From assembly GCF_003269295.1 (NCBI RefSeq), contig NZ_QLTT01000006.1, positions 496,001 through 560,000 of the forward strand: a DNA stretch of 64,000 nt, given 5' to 3'. Shown in pieces: positions 1 through 8,500 of this stretch. The stretch's first letter is position 1; each line of letters opens with the position of its first letter. A model generated the notes under the pieces. It did no database searches, had not been told where the DNA came from, and saw only the letters and a program-made list of their open reading frames with translations. The DNA comes from Lentzea atacamensis. Lineage in GTDB: Bacteria > Actinomycetota > Actinomycetes > Mycobacteriales > Pseudonocardiaceae. Made by a program: the position numbers and the translations under genes.

Positions 1-283
1 GCAGCATGCCGCGTCCCTGCGCCCGTGAGGCCTCGCGCTGGGCGGGTGACGGCGTCCGGGCATCCAGCTCCGCGTCCAGCAGCTCCAGGTCCTCGCCCCT
101 GGCCGCCGCGGCCGCGAACCCGGCCGCCAGCAAGCCGGTGGTGAGCAAACGCCCGTGCAGGAACGACTTCAGCGACGGCTCGTCCGTGACCAACCCGCGC
201 GCGGCGGCCTCCTCCAAGCCTCCTGAGTGCACGTGCCCACCACCCGGGAACCGGGAGTCGGCGAGGATCAGCGCGGTCAGCAT
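1..283 (-). CDS. ureF: Urease accessory protein UreF (N-terminal part, cut by window edge)
   Basis: Only the first 94 or so codons are present; the rest lies left of the window. Reading leftwards from the ATG at 283, the protein opens MLTALILADSRFPGGGHVHS and continues with SGGLEEAAARG and a GRLLTTGLLAAGFAAAAARG stretch. This is the typical start of actinobacterial UreF, including the DSRFP..GH..SGGLE signature. UreF acts with UreG and UreD to deliver nickel to apo-urease. Its ATG overlaps the ureC stop as ATGA, so translation is coupled. The remaining accessory genes (ureG, ureD) presumably follow outside the window. Confidence 0.9.
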   Translation of the reverse strand, partial: MLTALILADSRFPGGGHVHSGGLEEAAARGLVTDEPSLKSFLHGRLLTTGLLAAGFAAAAARGEDLELLDAELDARTPSPAQREASRAQGRGML

Positions 284-1965
284 CAGAACAGGAAGTACCG
301 CTGGGCCATCGGCAGCTCCGCGACCGGCGACGGTTCCACCAGCGAACCGTCGACGTGCACGGCGAAGCTGTCCGGGTCAACGCGCACGTCCGGCATCACG
401 TCGTTCAGCACCATGTCGGCCTTCGTGACCGACCGGGTGTTGGCGACGGGCAGCACCCGTCGCGCGTACCGATTCGCGATACCGGCCTCGATCGCTTGCG
501 GCGCAACGAAGAACACGCTCGAAGCAGCTCCGGCCGTGGCGCCGAACATCGGCCGCGCCCACACCGGCTGCGGCGTCGGGATCGAGGCGTTCGCGTCACC
601 CATCGCGCCCCAGGCGATGAAGCCGCCCTTCAGCACCACGGAAGGCCGCACACCGAAGAACTTGGGCTCCCACAGCACCAGATCGGCGAGCTTCCCGACC
701 TCGACCGAGCCGACCTCGGAAGCGATGCCGTGCGCGATCGCCGGGTTGATCGTGTACTTCGCGACGTACCGCTGCGCCCGCAGGTTCGAGTCCATGGAAC
801 GCCGGGACGACATGACGTGCGCGGTCTGCCAGGTCCGGATGATCACCTCGCCGACCCTGCCCATCGCCTGCGAGTCGGACGAGATCATCGAGATCGCGCC
901 CAGGTCGTGCAGCAGGTCCTCGGCCGCGATCGTGGTCGGCCGGATCCGCGACTCCGCGAACGCCAGGTCCTCCGGCACGGACGGGTTGAGGTGGTGGCAC
1001 ACCATCAGCATGTCGAGGTGTTCTTCGAGCGTGTTGACGGTGTGCGGCCGCGTCGGGTTCGTCGACGACGGCAGCACGTTCGGCAGCGAGACCACCCGGA
1101 TGATGTCCGGCGCGTGTCCGCCACCGGCACCCTCCGAGTGGTAGGCGTTGATCGACCGGCCGGCAATGGCGTCCACAGTGGACTCCAGGAAGCCCGCCTC
1201 GTTCAACGTGTCCGTGTGGATCGCGACCTGGACACCGGACTCGTCCGCCACCCGCAGGCACGCGCCGATCGCGGCGGGCGTGGTGCCCCAGTCCTCGTGC
1301 AGCTTGAAACCACCCGCGCCACCGGTGAGCTGCTCGCGCAGGCCCTCGACGGAGACGGTGTTCCCCTTGCCCAGCAACAGAACGTTGATCGGCATGTGGT
1401 CCATCGACGTCAGCATCCGGTCGAGGTACCAGGCACCGGGCGTCACCGTGGTGGCCTTCGTGCCCTCCGCCGGCCCGGTGCCGCCACCGACCAGCGTCGT
1501 GAGCCCGGACGCCAGCGCCTCGTCCACGATCTGCGGGCAGATGAAGTGCACGTGGCAGTCGATGCCGCCCGCGGTCAGGATCTTCCCGTTGCCGGACAGG
1601 ATCTCCGTCGACGGCCCGATGACCAGATCGGGGTGGACGCCGTCCATCGTGTCCGGATTGCCCGCCTTGCCGATCGCGACGATCCGCCCGTCCCGCACGC
1701 CGACGTCGGCCTTGACGACACCCCAGTGGTCGAGGATCACCGCACCCGTGATGACCAGGTCCGGCGCGCCCTCGGCACGGGTCGCGATCCCCTGACCCAT
1801 CGACTCGCGGATCACCTTGCCGCCACCGAAGATCACCTCGTCGCCCGATCCGGCACCGCGCGAGCGGTCCTCGGTGACCTCGATGAACAGGTCGGTGTCG
1901 GCGAGCCGGATCCGGTCGCCCACGGTCGGCCCGAGCAGTTCGGCATAGCGCTCGCGGTCGATCAT
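283..1965 (-). CDS. ureC: Urease subunit alpha (catalytic subunit)
   Basis: This 560-residue protein hydrolyses urea to ammonia and carbamate at a di-nickel centre. The metal ligands are visible: CHVH (His138, His140), the lysine that is carbamylated in GGFKLHEDWG (about Lys221), HTDTLNEAG and HSEGAGGGHAPD. The mobile-flap cysteine is in MVCHHLNPSVPEDLAFAESR, and SMISSDSQAMGRVGE is intact, so the enzyme should be active. Length is close to the usual 567-573. It is the middle gene of the minus-strand ureAB-ureC-ureF operon and overlaps both neighbours by a few bases. Confidence 0.98.
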   Translation of the reverse strand: MIDRERYAELLGPTVGDRIRLADTDLFIEVTEDRSRGAGSGDEVIFGGGKVIRESMGQGIATRAEGAPDLVITGAVILDHWGVVKADVGVRDGRIVAIGKAGNPDTMDGVHPDLVIGPSTEILSGNGKILTAGGIDCHVHFICPQIVDEALASGLTTLVGGGTGPAEGTKATTVTPGAWYLDRMLTSMDHMPINVLLLGKGNTVSVEGLREQLTGGAGGFKLHEDWGTTPAAIGACLRVADESGVQVAIHTDTLNEAGFLESTVDAIAGRSINAYHSEGAGGGHAPDIIRVVSLPNVLPSSTNPTRPHTVNTLEEHLDMLMVCHHLNPSVPEDLAFAESRIRPTTIAAEDLLHDLGAISMISSDSQAMGRVGEVIIRTWQTAHVMSSRRSMDSNLRAQRYVAKYTINPAIAHGIASEVGSVEVGKLADLVLWEPKFFGVRPSVVLKGGFIAWGAMGDANASIPTPQPVWARPMFGATAGAASSVFFVAPQAIEAGIANRYARRVLPVANTRSVTKADMVLNDVMPDVRVDPDSFAVHVDGSLVEPSPVAELPMAQRYFLF

Positions 1966-2561
1966 CGCTGCAACCCCCGGACAATCCTTAAGCCTGCCAA
2001 CGGAACCAGCGTGACCTCGCGCTCCACACCCGGCTCGAACCGCACCGCGGTGCCCGCGGGGATGTCCAGCCGGTAGCCGAAGGCGGCCTCCCGGTCGAAC
2101 TCCAGGCCGGTGTTGACCGAGGCGAAGTGGAAGTGCGATCCGACCTGAACGGGCCGGTCGGCGGCGTTCACCACGATCATCGTGATGCGCGGCCGGCCGG
2201 GGTTCAGCTCGACGGGCTCGCCACCGACGATCACCTCACCTGGCGCAGGCCCGGCGGACGGCGCGATCGGGTGGTGCACGGTGACGAGCTTCGTGCCGTC
2301 CGGGAACGTCGCCTCGACCTGCACCGAGTCGATCATCTCCGGCACCCCGCGCATGACCTGCTCCGGCGCGAGCACCGTGCGGCCGCTCTCCATGAGCTCG
2401 CTGACCGTGCGGCCGTCCCGCGCGCCCTCCAGCACGTGGTCGGTGATCAACGCGACGGCCTCGGGGTAGTTGAGCAGCACCCCGCGTTCGAGCCGGCGCC
2501 GGGCCACGTCGGCGGCGACGTGCACGAGGAGCTTGTCGCGTTCATGCGGCGTCAGATGCAC
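1962..2561 (-). CDS. ureAB: Urease gamma/beta fusion subunit
   Basis: This 199-residue protein joins the two small urease subunits. Residues 1 to about 100 are UreA-like (MHLTPHERDKLLVHVAADVA, NYPEAVALITDHVLEGARDG, VMRGVPEMID). Residues about 105 to 199 are UreB-like (PGEVIVGGEPVELNPGR, VGSHFHFASVNTGLEFDR, YRLDIPAGTAVRFEPG). The beta part ends early after LAGLRIVRGLQR, shorter than free-standing UreB. Gamma-beta fusions are known in several actinobacteria and in Helicobacter. It is the first gene of the operon; no clear operator was seen in the roughly 145 bases up to the divergent ABC transporter gene. Confidence 0.95.
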   Translation of the reverse strand: MHLTPHERDKLLVHVAADVARRRLERGVLLNYPEAVALITDHVLEGARDGRTVSELMESGRTVLAPEQVMRGVPEMIDSVQVEATFPDGTKLVTVHHPIAPSAGPAPGEVIVGGEPVELNPGRPRITMIVVNAADRPVQVGSHFHFASVNTGLEFDREAAFGYRLDIPAGTAVRFEPGVEREVTLVPLAGLRIVRGLQR

Positions 2562-2671
2562 CCGGTTGTTCTAACACGCGAAAGCTCGTTATCGCGGAGT
2601 GGAAACACGGCCGAAACACGGTCACGTGTCCATCGACCGGTTGACAGCCGGAGTCAGCGGTGCGGTCGTCC

Positions 2672-2714
2672 CGCGTTCATGGGGCAAAACCGCAGGATTT
2701 ACCCCATGAACGCG
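2672..2714. repeat. Perfect 13-bp inverted repeat enclosing an RBS and start codon
   Basis: The arm CGCGTTCATGGGG (2672-2684) is repeated exactly in inverse as CCCCATGAACGCG (2702-2714), with a 17-base spacer. The right arm contains the ATG (2706) of the ABC ATPase gene and its first codons, and the spacer contains the likely ribosome binding site AGGA (2694-2697). As DNA it could be a repressor operator; as RNA the hairpin would bury the start codon while leaving the Shine-Dalgarno in the loop. A TTGACA hexamer lies at 2641-2646. Function is inferred. Confidence 0.7.
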
Positions 2715-3530
2715 ATTCGAGTGAGGGGCCTGACGAAGGCCTACAAGGGCCACCAGGCGGTGGCAGGGGTGGACCTCGACGTCGCCCGCGGCGAGGTGTT
2801 CGCCGTCCTCGGCCCGAACGGGGCCGGCAAGACCACGAGCGTCGAGATCCTGGAGGGCCACCGCGACCGCGACGGCGGCGAGGTCAGCGTGCTCGGCGTG
2901 GATCCGGCCAAAGCCGGGCGGGAGTGGCGTTCGCGGCTCGGCATCGTTCTGCAGAGCGCGACGGACGCCGCGACGCTGACCGTGCGCGAGGCCGTGCAGC
3001 ACTACGCCAGGTACTACGCCGACCCGCGCGACCCGGAGGAGGTCATCGACCTCGTCGGGCTCACAGAGAAGGCCAAGTCCCGCGCCGGCACGTTGTCGGG
3101 TGGCCAGCGCCGCCGGCTCGACGTGGCGCTCGGCATCATCGGCCGCCCCGAACTGGTGTTCCTCGACGAGCCGACCACGGGCTTCGACCCGCAGGCACGC
3201 CGCCAGTTCTGGGGCCTGATCAAGCTGCTGGCGGGCGAGGGCACCACGATCCTGCTGACCACGCACTACCTGGACGAGGCGGAGGCGCTCGCCGATCGCG
3301 TGGCCGTGCTCGCGGGCGGCCGGATCGTCGCCGAGGGCACACCGCAGACGCTCAGCGGCCGTGCGCACGCCGACGCGACCGTCCGCTGGCTGTCCGACCG
3401 CGGCTACCGGGAAGTCCGCACCTCCGAACCCACCAAGGTGATCGCCGACCTGTCCAGGCACGGCGAGCTCGCCGAACTCACCGTCACCCGCCCGTCGCTG
3501 GAAGACGTCTACCTGGAGCTGATCGCATGA
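2706..3530 (+). CDS. ABC transporter ATP-binding protein (DrrA/CcmA-type exporter)
   Basis: This 274-residue nucleotide-binding subunit belongs to the daunorubicin-resistance/antibiotic-export ABC-2 class. Visible motifs are Walker A GPNGAGKTT (about residues 36-44), Q-loop IVLQSA, signature LSGGQRRRLDVALG, Walker B ELVFLDEPTTGFD and the switch histidine in LLTTHYLDEAEALADRV. The C-terminal region resembles the family's DUF4162-like tail (PSLEDVYLELIA). ATG 2706 was chosen because AGGA lies 8 bases upstream and homologues start at this point; an in-frame ATG at 2679 is also possible. The stop overlaps the permease start. Substrate unknown. Confidence 0.93.
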   Translation: MNAIRVRGLTKAYKGHQAVAGVDLDVARGEVFAVLGPNGAGKTTSVEILEGHRDRDGGEVSVLGVDPAKAGREWRSRLGIVLQSATDAATLTVREAVQHYARYYADPRDPEEVIDLVGLTEKAKSRAGTLSGGQRRRLDVALGIIGRPELVFLDEPTTGFDPQARRQFWGLIKLLAGEGTTILLTTHYLDEAEALADRVAVLAGGRIVAEGTPQTLSGRAHADATVRWLSDRGYREVRTSEPTKVIADLSRHGELAELTVTRPSLEDVYLELIA

Positions 3531-4327
3531 CGACCGCAGCCGCACTGCCATCGACACTGTCGCTCGGTCTCTCGAGGGGTGCGACCGAGCTGCGGGAGTT
3601 CTTCCGGCAGAAGGAAAATCTCATCTTCACGGTGTCGCTGCCGGCAATCCTGATGCTGCTGCTCGGCACCGTTCACGTGCACGAGGCCGCAGAGGGCCAG
3701 ATGTTCGCCGCCAGCATGATCGGCGCCGGCATCATCTCCACGTCGTTCGTCGGGCTCGGCATGAGCGTCGTGGCCGACCGCGAGGACGGCACGTTGAAGC
3801 GCCTGCGCGGCACGCCGATGCCGTTCACGTCCTACTTCATCGGCAAGATCGTCCTGGTCTTCGTGTCCAGCCTGTTCGAAGCCGTGCTGCTGCTGGTCGT
3901 CGCGATGCTGCGGTTCGACGTGGAGCTGCCTTCCACCGCCGAGAAGTGGTTCACGTTCGGCTGGGTGTTCGTGCTCGGCGTGATCTCGTGCTCGCTGATC
4001 GGTGTCGCGCTGAGCTCGATCGCGAAGTCCACCCGCAACGCGTCAGGCGTGCTGAACCTGCCGTACATCGTGCTGCAGTTCCTGTCCGGTGTTTTCATCA
4101 GCCTGTCGGCGCTGCCGGAGTCCCTGCGCGTGACGGGTTCGCTCTTCCCGCTCAAGTGGGTGTGTCAGGGTTTCCGCTCGGTGTTCGCACTGGACGACGG
4201 CTACGCGGTCATGGAGGCGGCGGGATCATGGGAGCTCGGCAGGATCGCGCTGGTGCTCGGGGCGTGGACGATCGCGGGACTGGTGCTGGTCAGCCGGACC
4301 TTCAAGTGGAGCAACACCAGCCGCTGA
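3527..4327 (+). CDS. ABC-2 type permease
   Basis: This 266-residue membrane protein is the partner of the preceding ATPase, overlapping it by ATGA. Six or so hydrophobic segments are visible, the first at FTVSLPAILMLLLGTVHV and the last at IALVLGAWTIAGLVLVSRTF. An ABC-2 motif is present (VADREDGTLKRLRGTPMPFT). It forms the membrane channel of a drug- or lipid-type exporter. Its location directly upstream of a LiaS/LiaR-like two-component system suggests export in response to cell-envelope stress, by analogy with similar loci; no substrate can be read from the sequence. Confidence 0.92.
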   Translation: MTTAAALPSTLSLGLSRGATELREFFRQKENLIFTVSLPAILMLLLGTVHVHEAAEGQMFAASMIGAGIISTSFVGLGMSVVADREDGTLKRLRGTPMPFTSYFIGKIVLVFVSSLFEAVLLLVVAMLRFDVELPSTAEKWFTFGWVFVLGVISCSLIGVALSSIAKSTRNASGVLNLPYIVLQFLSGVFISLSALPESLRVTGSLFPLKWVCQGFRSVFALDDGYAVMEAAGSWELGRIALVLGAWTIAGLVLVSRTFKWSNTSR

Positions 4328-4338
4328 TCACCTGGTAC

Positions 4339-5361
4339 GTGCTCTTCGCGATCACCCAGGCGACCGCGCTCGCACTCGTCCTGATCGACAACAACACCCT
4401 CGCCGACCGCCTGTCGGCGGCGGGGTTGTTGTGTTTGAACGGCCTGTGGTTCGTGTTCTACGGCCGGAAACTGGTGCAGCGCGAGGACGGCAACTGGCAG
4501 GGCCTCGTCTACGCGGCCGGTTCGCTCGCCACCTTCGCGCCCGCGGTCTGGTTCAGCGGCAACGCCACGTTCGCTCTGTTCGGCCTGGTTCCGCAGATCT
4601 ACATGGTGCTGCCGGTCACGTGGGCGTTCTACCCGATGGCGCTGTTCGTGTTCACGCCGCAGCTCCTGACCTGGTTCGCCGGCGCGGTACCCGCGCTGTC
4701 GTGGCCGGCCGCGTTGATCATCATCGGCTTCTCCCAGGCATTCGGATGGGCGGTCAGCCGGATCGCGCAGCAGAACCAGCAGCGCGGCGAACTGCTGCAA
4801 CGCATCGAGGCGCTGACGCTGGAGGCCGAGCGGGCGCGGTGGGCCGCCGAGATTCACGACACTTTGGCGCAGGGCTTCACGTCGATCATCACGCTGCTGC
4901 AGGGCGCACAGCCGAACGTCGAGCTGGCGCTGCAGACCGCGCGGGAGAACCTCCGTGAGGCAAGGGCGCTGGTGGCTTCCAACGCACCATCTCCTTTGGA
5001 CGGTTCCTCGTTGGAGGACGCGTTGCGGCGGCTGGTTTCCGGGGCTGCTCTGCCGTCTTCGTTCCGGGTGATCGGGGATGCCGCCGGACTGCCGACATCG
5101 GTCGAGGTCGTGCTGCTGCGAACCGTGCAGGAGGCGTTGAACAACGTGGCACGACACTCGGGCGCCTCGCGGGTCGACGTCGTGCTGAGGTTCGACGAGG
5201 ACTGCGTCTCGCTGGAGGTGCGGGACGACGGCCGCGGGTTCGGCGACGCGCCGGAGGGCTTCGGGTTGAGGGGCATGCGTGCCCGGCTGGAACAGGTGGG
5301 TGGGACGCTCTCGTTGTCGAGCGATGAGGGGGCGTCGGTGCTGGTGGAGGTACCGCTGTGA
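4339..5361 (+). CDS. Sensor histidine kinase, NarL-partner (HisKA_3) type
   Basis: About 340 residues from a GTG at 4339, placed 11 bases after the permease stop; the exact start is uncertain because no strong ribosome binding site is visible. The N-terminal half has about five membrane segments (for example YVLFAITQATALALVLI and WPAALIIIGFSQAFGWAVS). Then comes the dimerisation helix with the phospho-acceptor histidine near residue 173 (AAEIHDTLAQGFTSIITLLQ). The ATPase domain has EALNNVARHSGAS (N box), DDGRGFG and GFGLRGMRARLEQVGG. It would phosphorylate the response regulator encoded immediately downstream, with GTGA overlap. Confidence 0.93.
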   Translation: MLFAITQATALALVLIDNNTLADRLSAAGLLCLNGLWFVFYGRKLVQREDGNWQGLVYAAGSLATFAPAVWFSGNATFALFGLVPQIYMVLPVTWAFYPMALFVFTPQLLTWFAGAVPALSWPAALIIIGFSQAFGWAVSRIAQQNQQRGELLQRIEALTLEAERARWAAEIHDTLAQGFTSIITLLQGAQPNVELALQTARENLREARALVASNAPSPLDGSSLEDALRRLVSGAALPSSFRVIGDAAGLPTSVEVVLLRTVQEALNNVARHSGASRVDVVLRFDEDCVSLEVRDDGRGFGDAPEGFGLRGMRARLEQVGGTLSLSSDEGASVLVEVPL

Positions 5362-5960
5362 TCAGGATTCTGCTGGTGGACGACCACCCGGTGGTCCGCC
5401 AGGGCCTGCGGGGGATGCTCGTGGCGGACGATCTGGAGGTCGTCGGCGAGGCGGGCTCGGGTCAGGAGGCCATCACGCAGGCCGCCGCGTTGCAGCCGGA
5501 CGTCGTGCTCATGGACCTGCGGATGCCAGAGATGGACGGGGCGACGGCGACGTCGAAGATCGTCGGGACCGGGCCGCGGGTGCTGGTGCTCACCACGTAC
5601 GAAACCGATTCGGACATTCTTCGCGCGGTCGAAGCCGGGGCGTCCGGGTACCTGCTCAAGGACTCGACTACCGAGGACCTCATCGCCGCGATCCGGGCGG
5701 CGGCACGTGGTGAGACGGTGCTCGCGCCGTCGATGGTCGCGAAGGTCGTCGGACAGGTGCGGACACCGCCGCTGTCCGCGCGGGAGACCGAGGTGTTGCG
5801 GCTGGTGGCGAAGGGTATGTCCAACGTCGAGATCGGACGGACGTTGTTCATCTCGGAGGCGACCGTGAAGACTCACCTGCTGAGGGTGTTCAACAAACTG
5901 GGCGTGTCCGACCGCACCGCGGCGGTCACCACTGCGATGGAGCGCGGCATGTTGCGGTGA
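5358..5960 (+). CDS. Response regulator, NarL/LuxR family
   Basis: A 200-residue two-domain regulator. The receiver domain (residues 1-120) has the acidic pocket VDDH, the phosphorylated Asp53 in VVLMDLRMPEMDG, and Lys in YLLKDST. The LuxR-type helix-turn-helix is at about residues 135-195 (LSARETEVLRLVAKGMSNVE, ISEATVKTHLLRVFNKLGVS). It starts at GTG 5358 within the kinase stop codon. The four genes ATPase-permease-kinase-regulator form one transcription unit, so the regulator probably controls the exporter. Confidence 0.95.
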   Translation: MIRILLVDDHPVVRQGLRGMLVADDLEVVGEAGSGQEAITQAAALQPDVVLMDLRMPEMDGATATSKIVGTGPRVLVLTTYETDSDILRAVEAGASGYLLKDSTTEDLIAAIRAAARGETVLAPSMVAKVVGQVRTPPLSARETEVLRLVAKGMSNVEIGRTLFISEATVKTHLLRVFNKLGVSDRTAAVTTAMERGMLR

Positions 5961-6123
5961 CGCCCCGACATGGCGCATTACTGCACACCAGTGAAATGGC
6001 ACGCCGACCAGGCCGCCGTTCGAGTGTCGACCCCTGACGAACTGAAAACCGGCGCAACAATCTGTTGATTGTGCTCATACGAACAGTCATCAGCACTGGC
6101 AGGGACATCAGTCGGGGGGACGG

Positions 6124-7008
6124 ATGCTGCGGGAAGCGATTCTTTTCCTCGAGGAATTTATTCGCGGTCACGGTCCACCCGCCGTAGCCAAAGCTGTCGT
6201 CGGACTGATGTCGTTCGCGGTACTGCTCGGCGCCGTGCTCGGCAGTACAGCGATCAAATCGGGCGCGCTGGTGGCAGCGATCCTGCTCGCCGCGACTGCG
6301 GGCATCGTGCTGGCAGCAAACCGCGGTTCCGAACGACGTGAGCTCGAAGCACACAAAGAGCTGGTCTCGCGCTACTGCAACCACATCGACAAGGTTCGAG
6401 CCGGCTACCAGATTCGCGAGTGGGACGAGACCATGGTCATCGGCGATCGAGGTGACGCGCAGGCCAAGGTGACGGTGAGGCTCCGCCCACTACGAGCCGA
6501 TCTTCTTTTCATCCGGCTGAAATTCGGCTGCGGCTGGAATCAGCCTGCACGATACCGCCACCGAGTCAGGATGTCCGTCCGAAACCTGCTCGTCGACGGC
6601 TCTGCGGGCACCACACTGCAGAAGACGTTGTCATGGCCGAAAGACGGGGCGATGACGGCGATAATTCACTTCCACTCACCGCCGCAGGAAGATTCGGAAA
6701 TCTCGTTCGCCGTGGAGCTCGATTGGCCGAAACGATGCCTGCCGCTCATGGAAGGTTCGCCGGACGAGTTCGCCCTCATGTTCGCCCAACCGGTCGCGCA
6801 CGCCATCTACAAGGTCGTCCTGCCCACGGACACCGACGCCTACGTGGAGCCGATCGGGCAGACGCCGGACGGCTATCGCTTGGACAAGTGCCAGGACGAC
6901 ATGCGCAGGCAAACGATCACGTTGGAACTCTTCGACCCGCCAGTCCGACACCGCGCCGGCGCGCGACTGGAGCTGGTGAAAGAACAGCGCGCGGTCTCAC
7001 GTCGCTAA
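6124..7008 (+). CDS. Hypothetical membrane-anchored protein
   Basis: A 294-residue protein I do not recognise. The N terminus has two adjacent hydrophobic helices (about residues 18-66), followed by a soluble domain of about 220 residues rich in beta-strand-like alternation and charged residues. A cysteine pair occurs as FGCGWN near residue 140 and another cysteine in KRCLPLMEG. No catalytic motif is evident. A run of seven Gs and an A (GGGGGGA-like, 6114-6120) sits unusually close to the ATG. It stands alone between a two-component system and serC. Codon usage shows more A/T third positions than neighbours, which may indicate later acquisition. Confidence 0.7.
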   Translation: MLREAILFLEEFIRGHGPPAVAKAVVGLMSFAVLLGAVLGSTAIKSGALVAAILLAATAGIVLAANRGSERRELEAHKELVSRYCNHIDKVRAGYQIREWDETMVIGDRGDAQAKVTVRLRPLRADLLFIRLKFGCGWNQPARYRHRVRMSVRNLLVDGSAGTTLQKTLSWPKDGAMTAIIHFHSPPQEDSEISFAVELDWPKRCLPLMEGSPDEFALMFAQPVAHAIYKVVLPTDTDAYVEPIGQTPDGYRLDKCQDDMRRQTITLELFDPPVRHRAGARLELVKEQRAVSRR

Positions 7009-7321
7009 CAGGGCGCGGTTCAGTCATCCTCATCCGTGGTGCCGCTGTTGCCACCCATGCCAGCACACATCCGCAACACTGAACACACTCTCCGTAACCA
7101 TACGTGAACCGAGGTCACGGACCGTAACAGAGAACGGCAGTGATGATCAACTTGGGGATGCTGATCAACTTCGGTCGACCGGTCCGTTACCGTCGACCGA
7201 CCACGTGACCCAGGACACCCGGCTGACATCTCCCGGCCACCCGCCTGCAACACTGTGAACTCCGGCAACGGCGCCGGTCAGGTCCCTTCAGCTCGTCAAT
7301 CCGCCCCGGAGGCGTGACCAC
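7009..7321. promoter_or_regulatory. Intergenic region upstream of serC with direct and inverted repeats
   Basis: No gene is supported in these 313 bases. The right half holds two copies of TGATCAACTT (7144-7153 and 7162-7171), 18 bases apart, followed by an 8-bp inverted repeat CGGTCGAC (7172-7179) and GTCGACCG (7192-7199). These elements lie about 120-180 bases upstream of serC and look like a regulator binding region. The serC ribosome binding site GGAGG is at 7308-7312. The regulator is unknown. Confidence 0.5.
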
Positions 7322-8449
7322 ATGACCCAGACCGCCGATCCGACCACGTTGGTGCTTCCCGCCGAGCTCAAGCCGTCCGACGGCCGCTTCGGCTGTGGGC
7401 CGTCCAAGGTGCGGCCCGAGGCCGTCGCCGCCCTCGCGTCCGAGGGTGCGGCGCTGCTCGGCACGTCTCACCGGCAGAAGCCCGTCAAGAACCTCGTCGG
7501 CCGCGTCCGGTCCGGGCTGCGTGAGCTCTTCGGGCTGCCCGAGGGCTACGAGGTCGTGCTCGGCAACGGTGGCACCACGGCGTTCTGGGACGCGGCCTCG
7601 TTCGGACTGGTCCGCGAGACCGCCCAGCACTTCACCAACGGTGAGTTCTCGTCCAAGTTCGCCAAGGTGACGCAGACCGCGCCGTTCCTGAAGGACTCGC
7701 TGGTCACCAAGGCCGAGCCGGGCACCGCGCCCGAGCTCTTCTACGCCGAGGGCGCCGACCTGGTCGGCTGGGCGCAGAACGAGACCTCCACCGGTGTCGC
7801 GATGCCCGTGCTCCGGCCGGAGGGGTCGGAGAACGCGCTCATCGCCATCGACGCCACGTCGGGCGCGGGTGGTCTGCCGGTCAAGGCCGAGGACTTCGAC
7901 GTCTACTACTTCGCGCCGCAGAAGTCGTTCGCCTCGGACGGCGGCCTGTGGATCGCGCTGATGTCGCCCAAGGCCCTGGAGCGCGTCGACGAGCTCAAGG
8001 ACCGCTGGGTGCCGGAGTTCCTGTCGCTGCCGACGGCGCTCGACAACTCCACCAAGGACCAGACGTACAACACGCCGTCGATCGCCACGCTCTTCCTGCT
8101 GGCCGAGCAGATCGACTGGATCAACGGCAACGGTGGCCTGGACTGGTCGGTCAGCCGCACCAAGGACTCCAGCAGCCGCCTGTACGACTGGGCCGAGAAG
8201 ACCGCCTACACGACGCCGTACGTGGAGAAGGCCGCTGACCGCTCGCAGGTCGTCGGCACGATCAACTTCAACGACGACGTCGACGCGGCGACTGTGGCGA
8301 AGGTGTTGCGCGCCAACGGCATCGTCGACGTCGAGCCGTACCGCAAGCTCGGCAAGAACCAGCTGCGGGTCGCGATGTTCCCGGCCATCGAGCCGAACGA
8401 CATCACGATCCTCACGCAGGCCGTCGACTGGGTCGTCGGCCAGCTCTGA
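7322..8449 (+). CDS. serC: Phosphoserine aminotransferase
   Basis: This 375-residue PLP enzyme converts 3-phosphohydroxypyruvate and glutamate into 3-phosphoserine in serine (and pyridoxine) biosynthesis. It is of the mycobacterial SerC type: GRFGCGPSKVRPEAVAAL at the N terminus, LLGTSHRQKPVKNLVGRVR, ATSGAGGLP, and the PLP-binding lysine in YYFAPQKSFASDGGLWIALM. Length is typical. ATG 7322 is preceded by GGAGG at a spacing of 9. A strong hairpin follows the stop, so it is probably monocistronic. In Mycobacterium serC lies next to the SepH gene, as it nearly does here. Confidence 0.97.
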   Translation: MTQTADPTTLVLPAELKPSDGRFGCGPSKVRPEAVAALASEGAALLGTSHRQKPVKNLVGRVRSGLRELFGLPEGYEVVLGNGGTTAFWDAASFGLVRETAQHFTNGEFSSKFAKVTQTAPFLKDSLVTKAEPGTAPELFYAEGADLVGWAQNETSTGVAMPVLRPEGSENALIAIDATSGAGGLPVKAEDFDVYYFAPQKSFASDGGLWIALMSPKALERVDELKDRWVPEFLSLPTALDNSTKDQTYNTPSIATLFLLAEQIDWINGNGGLDWSVSRTKDSSSRLYDWAEKTAYTTPYVEKAADRSQVVGTINFNDDVDAATVAKVLRANGIVDVEPYRKLGKNQLRVAMFPAIEPNDITILTQAVDWVVGQL

Positions 8450-8459
8450 GAAGCGCAAC

Positions 8460-8495
8460 CTGGGGTGCACCGCGAGACTTCTCGGTGCACCCCAG
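8460..8495. terminator. Bidirectional hairpin terminator, serC / MacB-like gene
   Basis: A perfect 13-bp inverted repeat, CTGGGGTGCACCG (8460-8472) and CGGTGCACCCCAG (8483-8495), with a 10-base loop, lies 10 bases after the serC stop and just past the end of the convergent permease gene (stop at 8501). There is no U-tract, as is usual in high-GC actinobacteria. Confidence 0.85.
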
Positions 8496-8500
8496 GGCTT

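Noticed and set aside
355..2076. Long open frame on the plus strand opposite ureC and ureAB
   Set aside because: It is antisense to a fully conserved urease gene and is arginine-, histidine- and proline-rich with no domain, the usual by-product of third-position G/C bias.
7020..7268. Minus-strand open frame of 82 codons upstream of serC
   Set aside because: No ribosome binding site and no recognisable sequence; it coincides with the promoter repeats.
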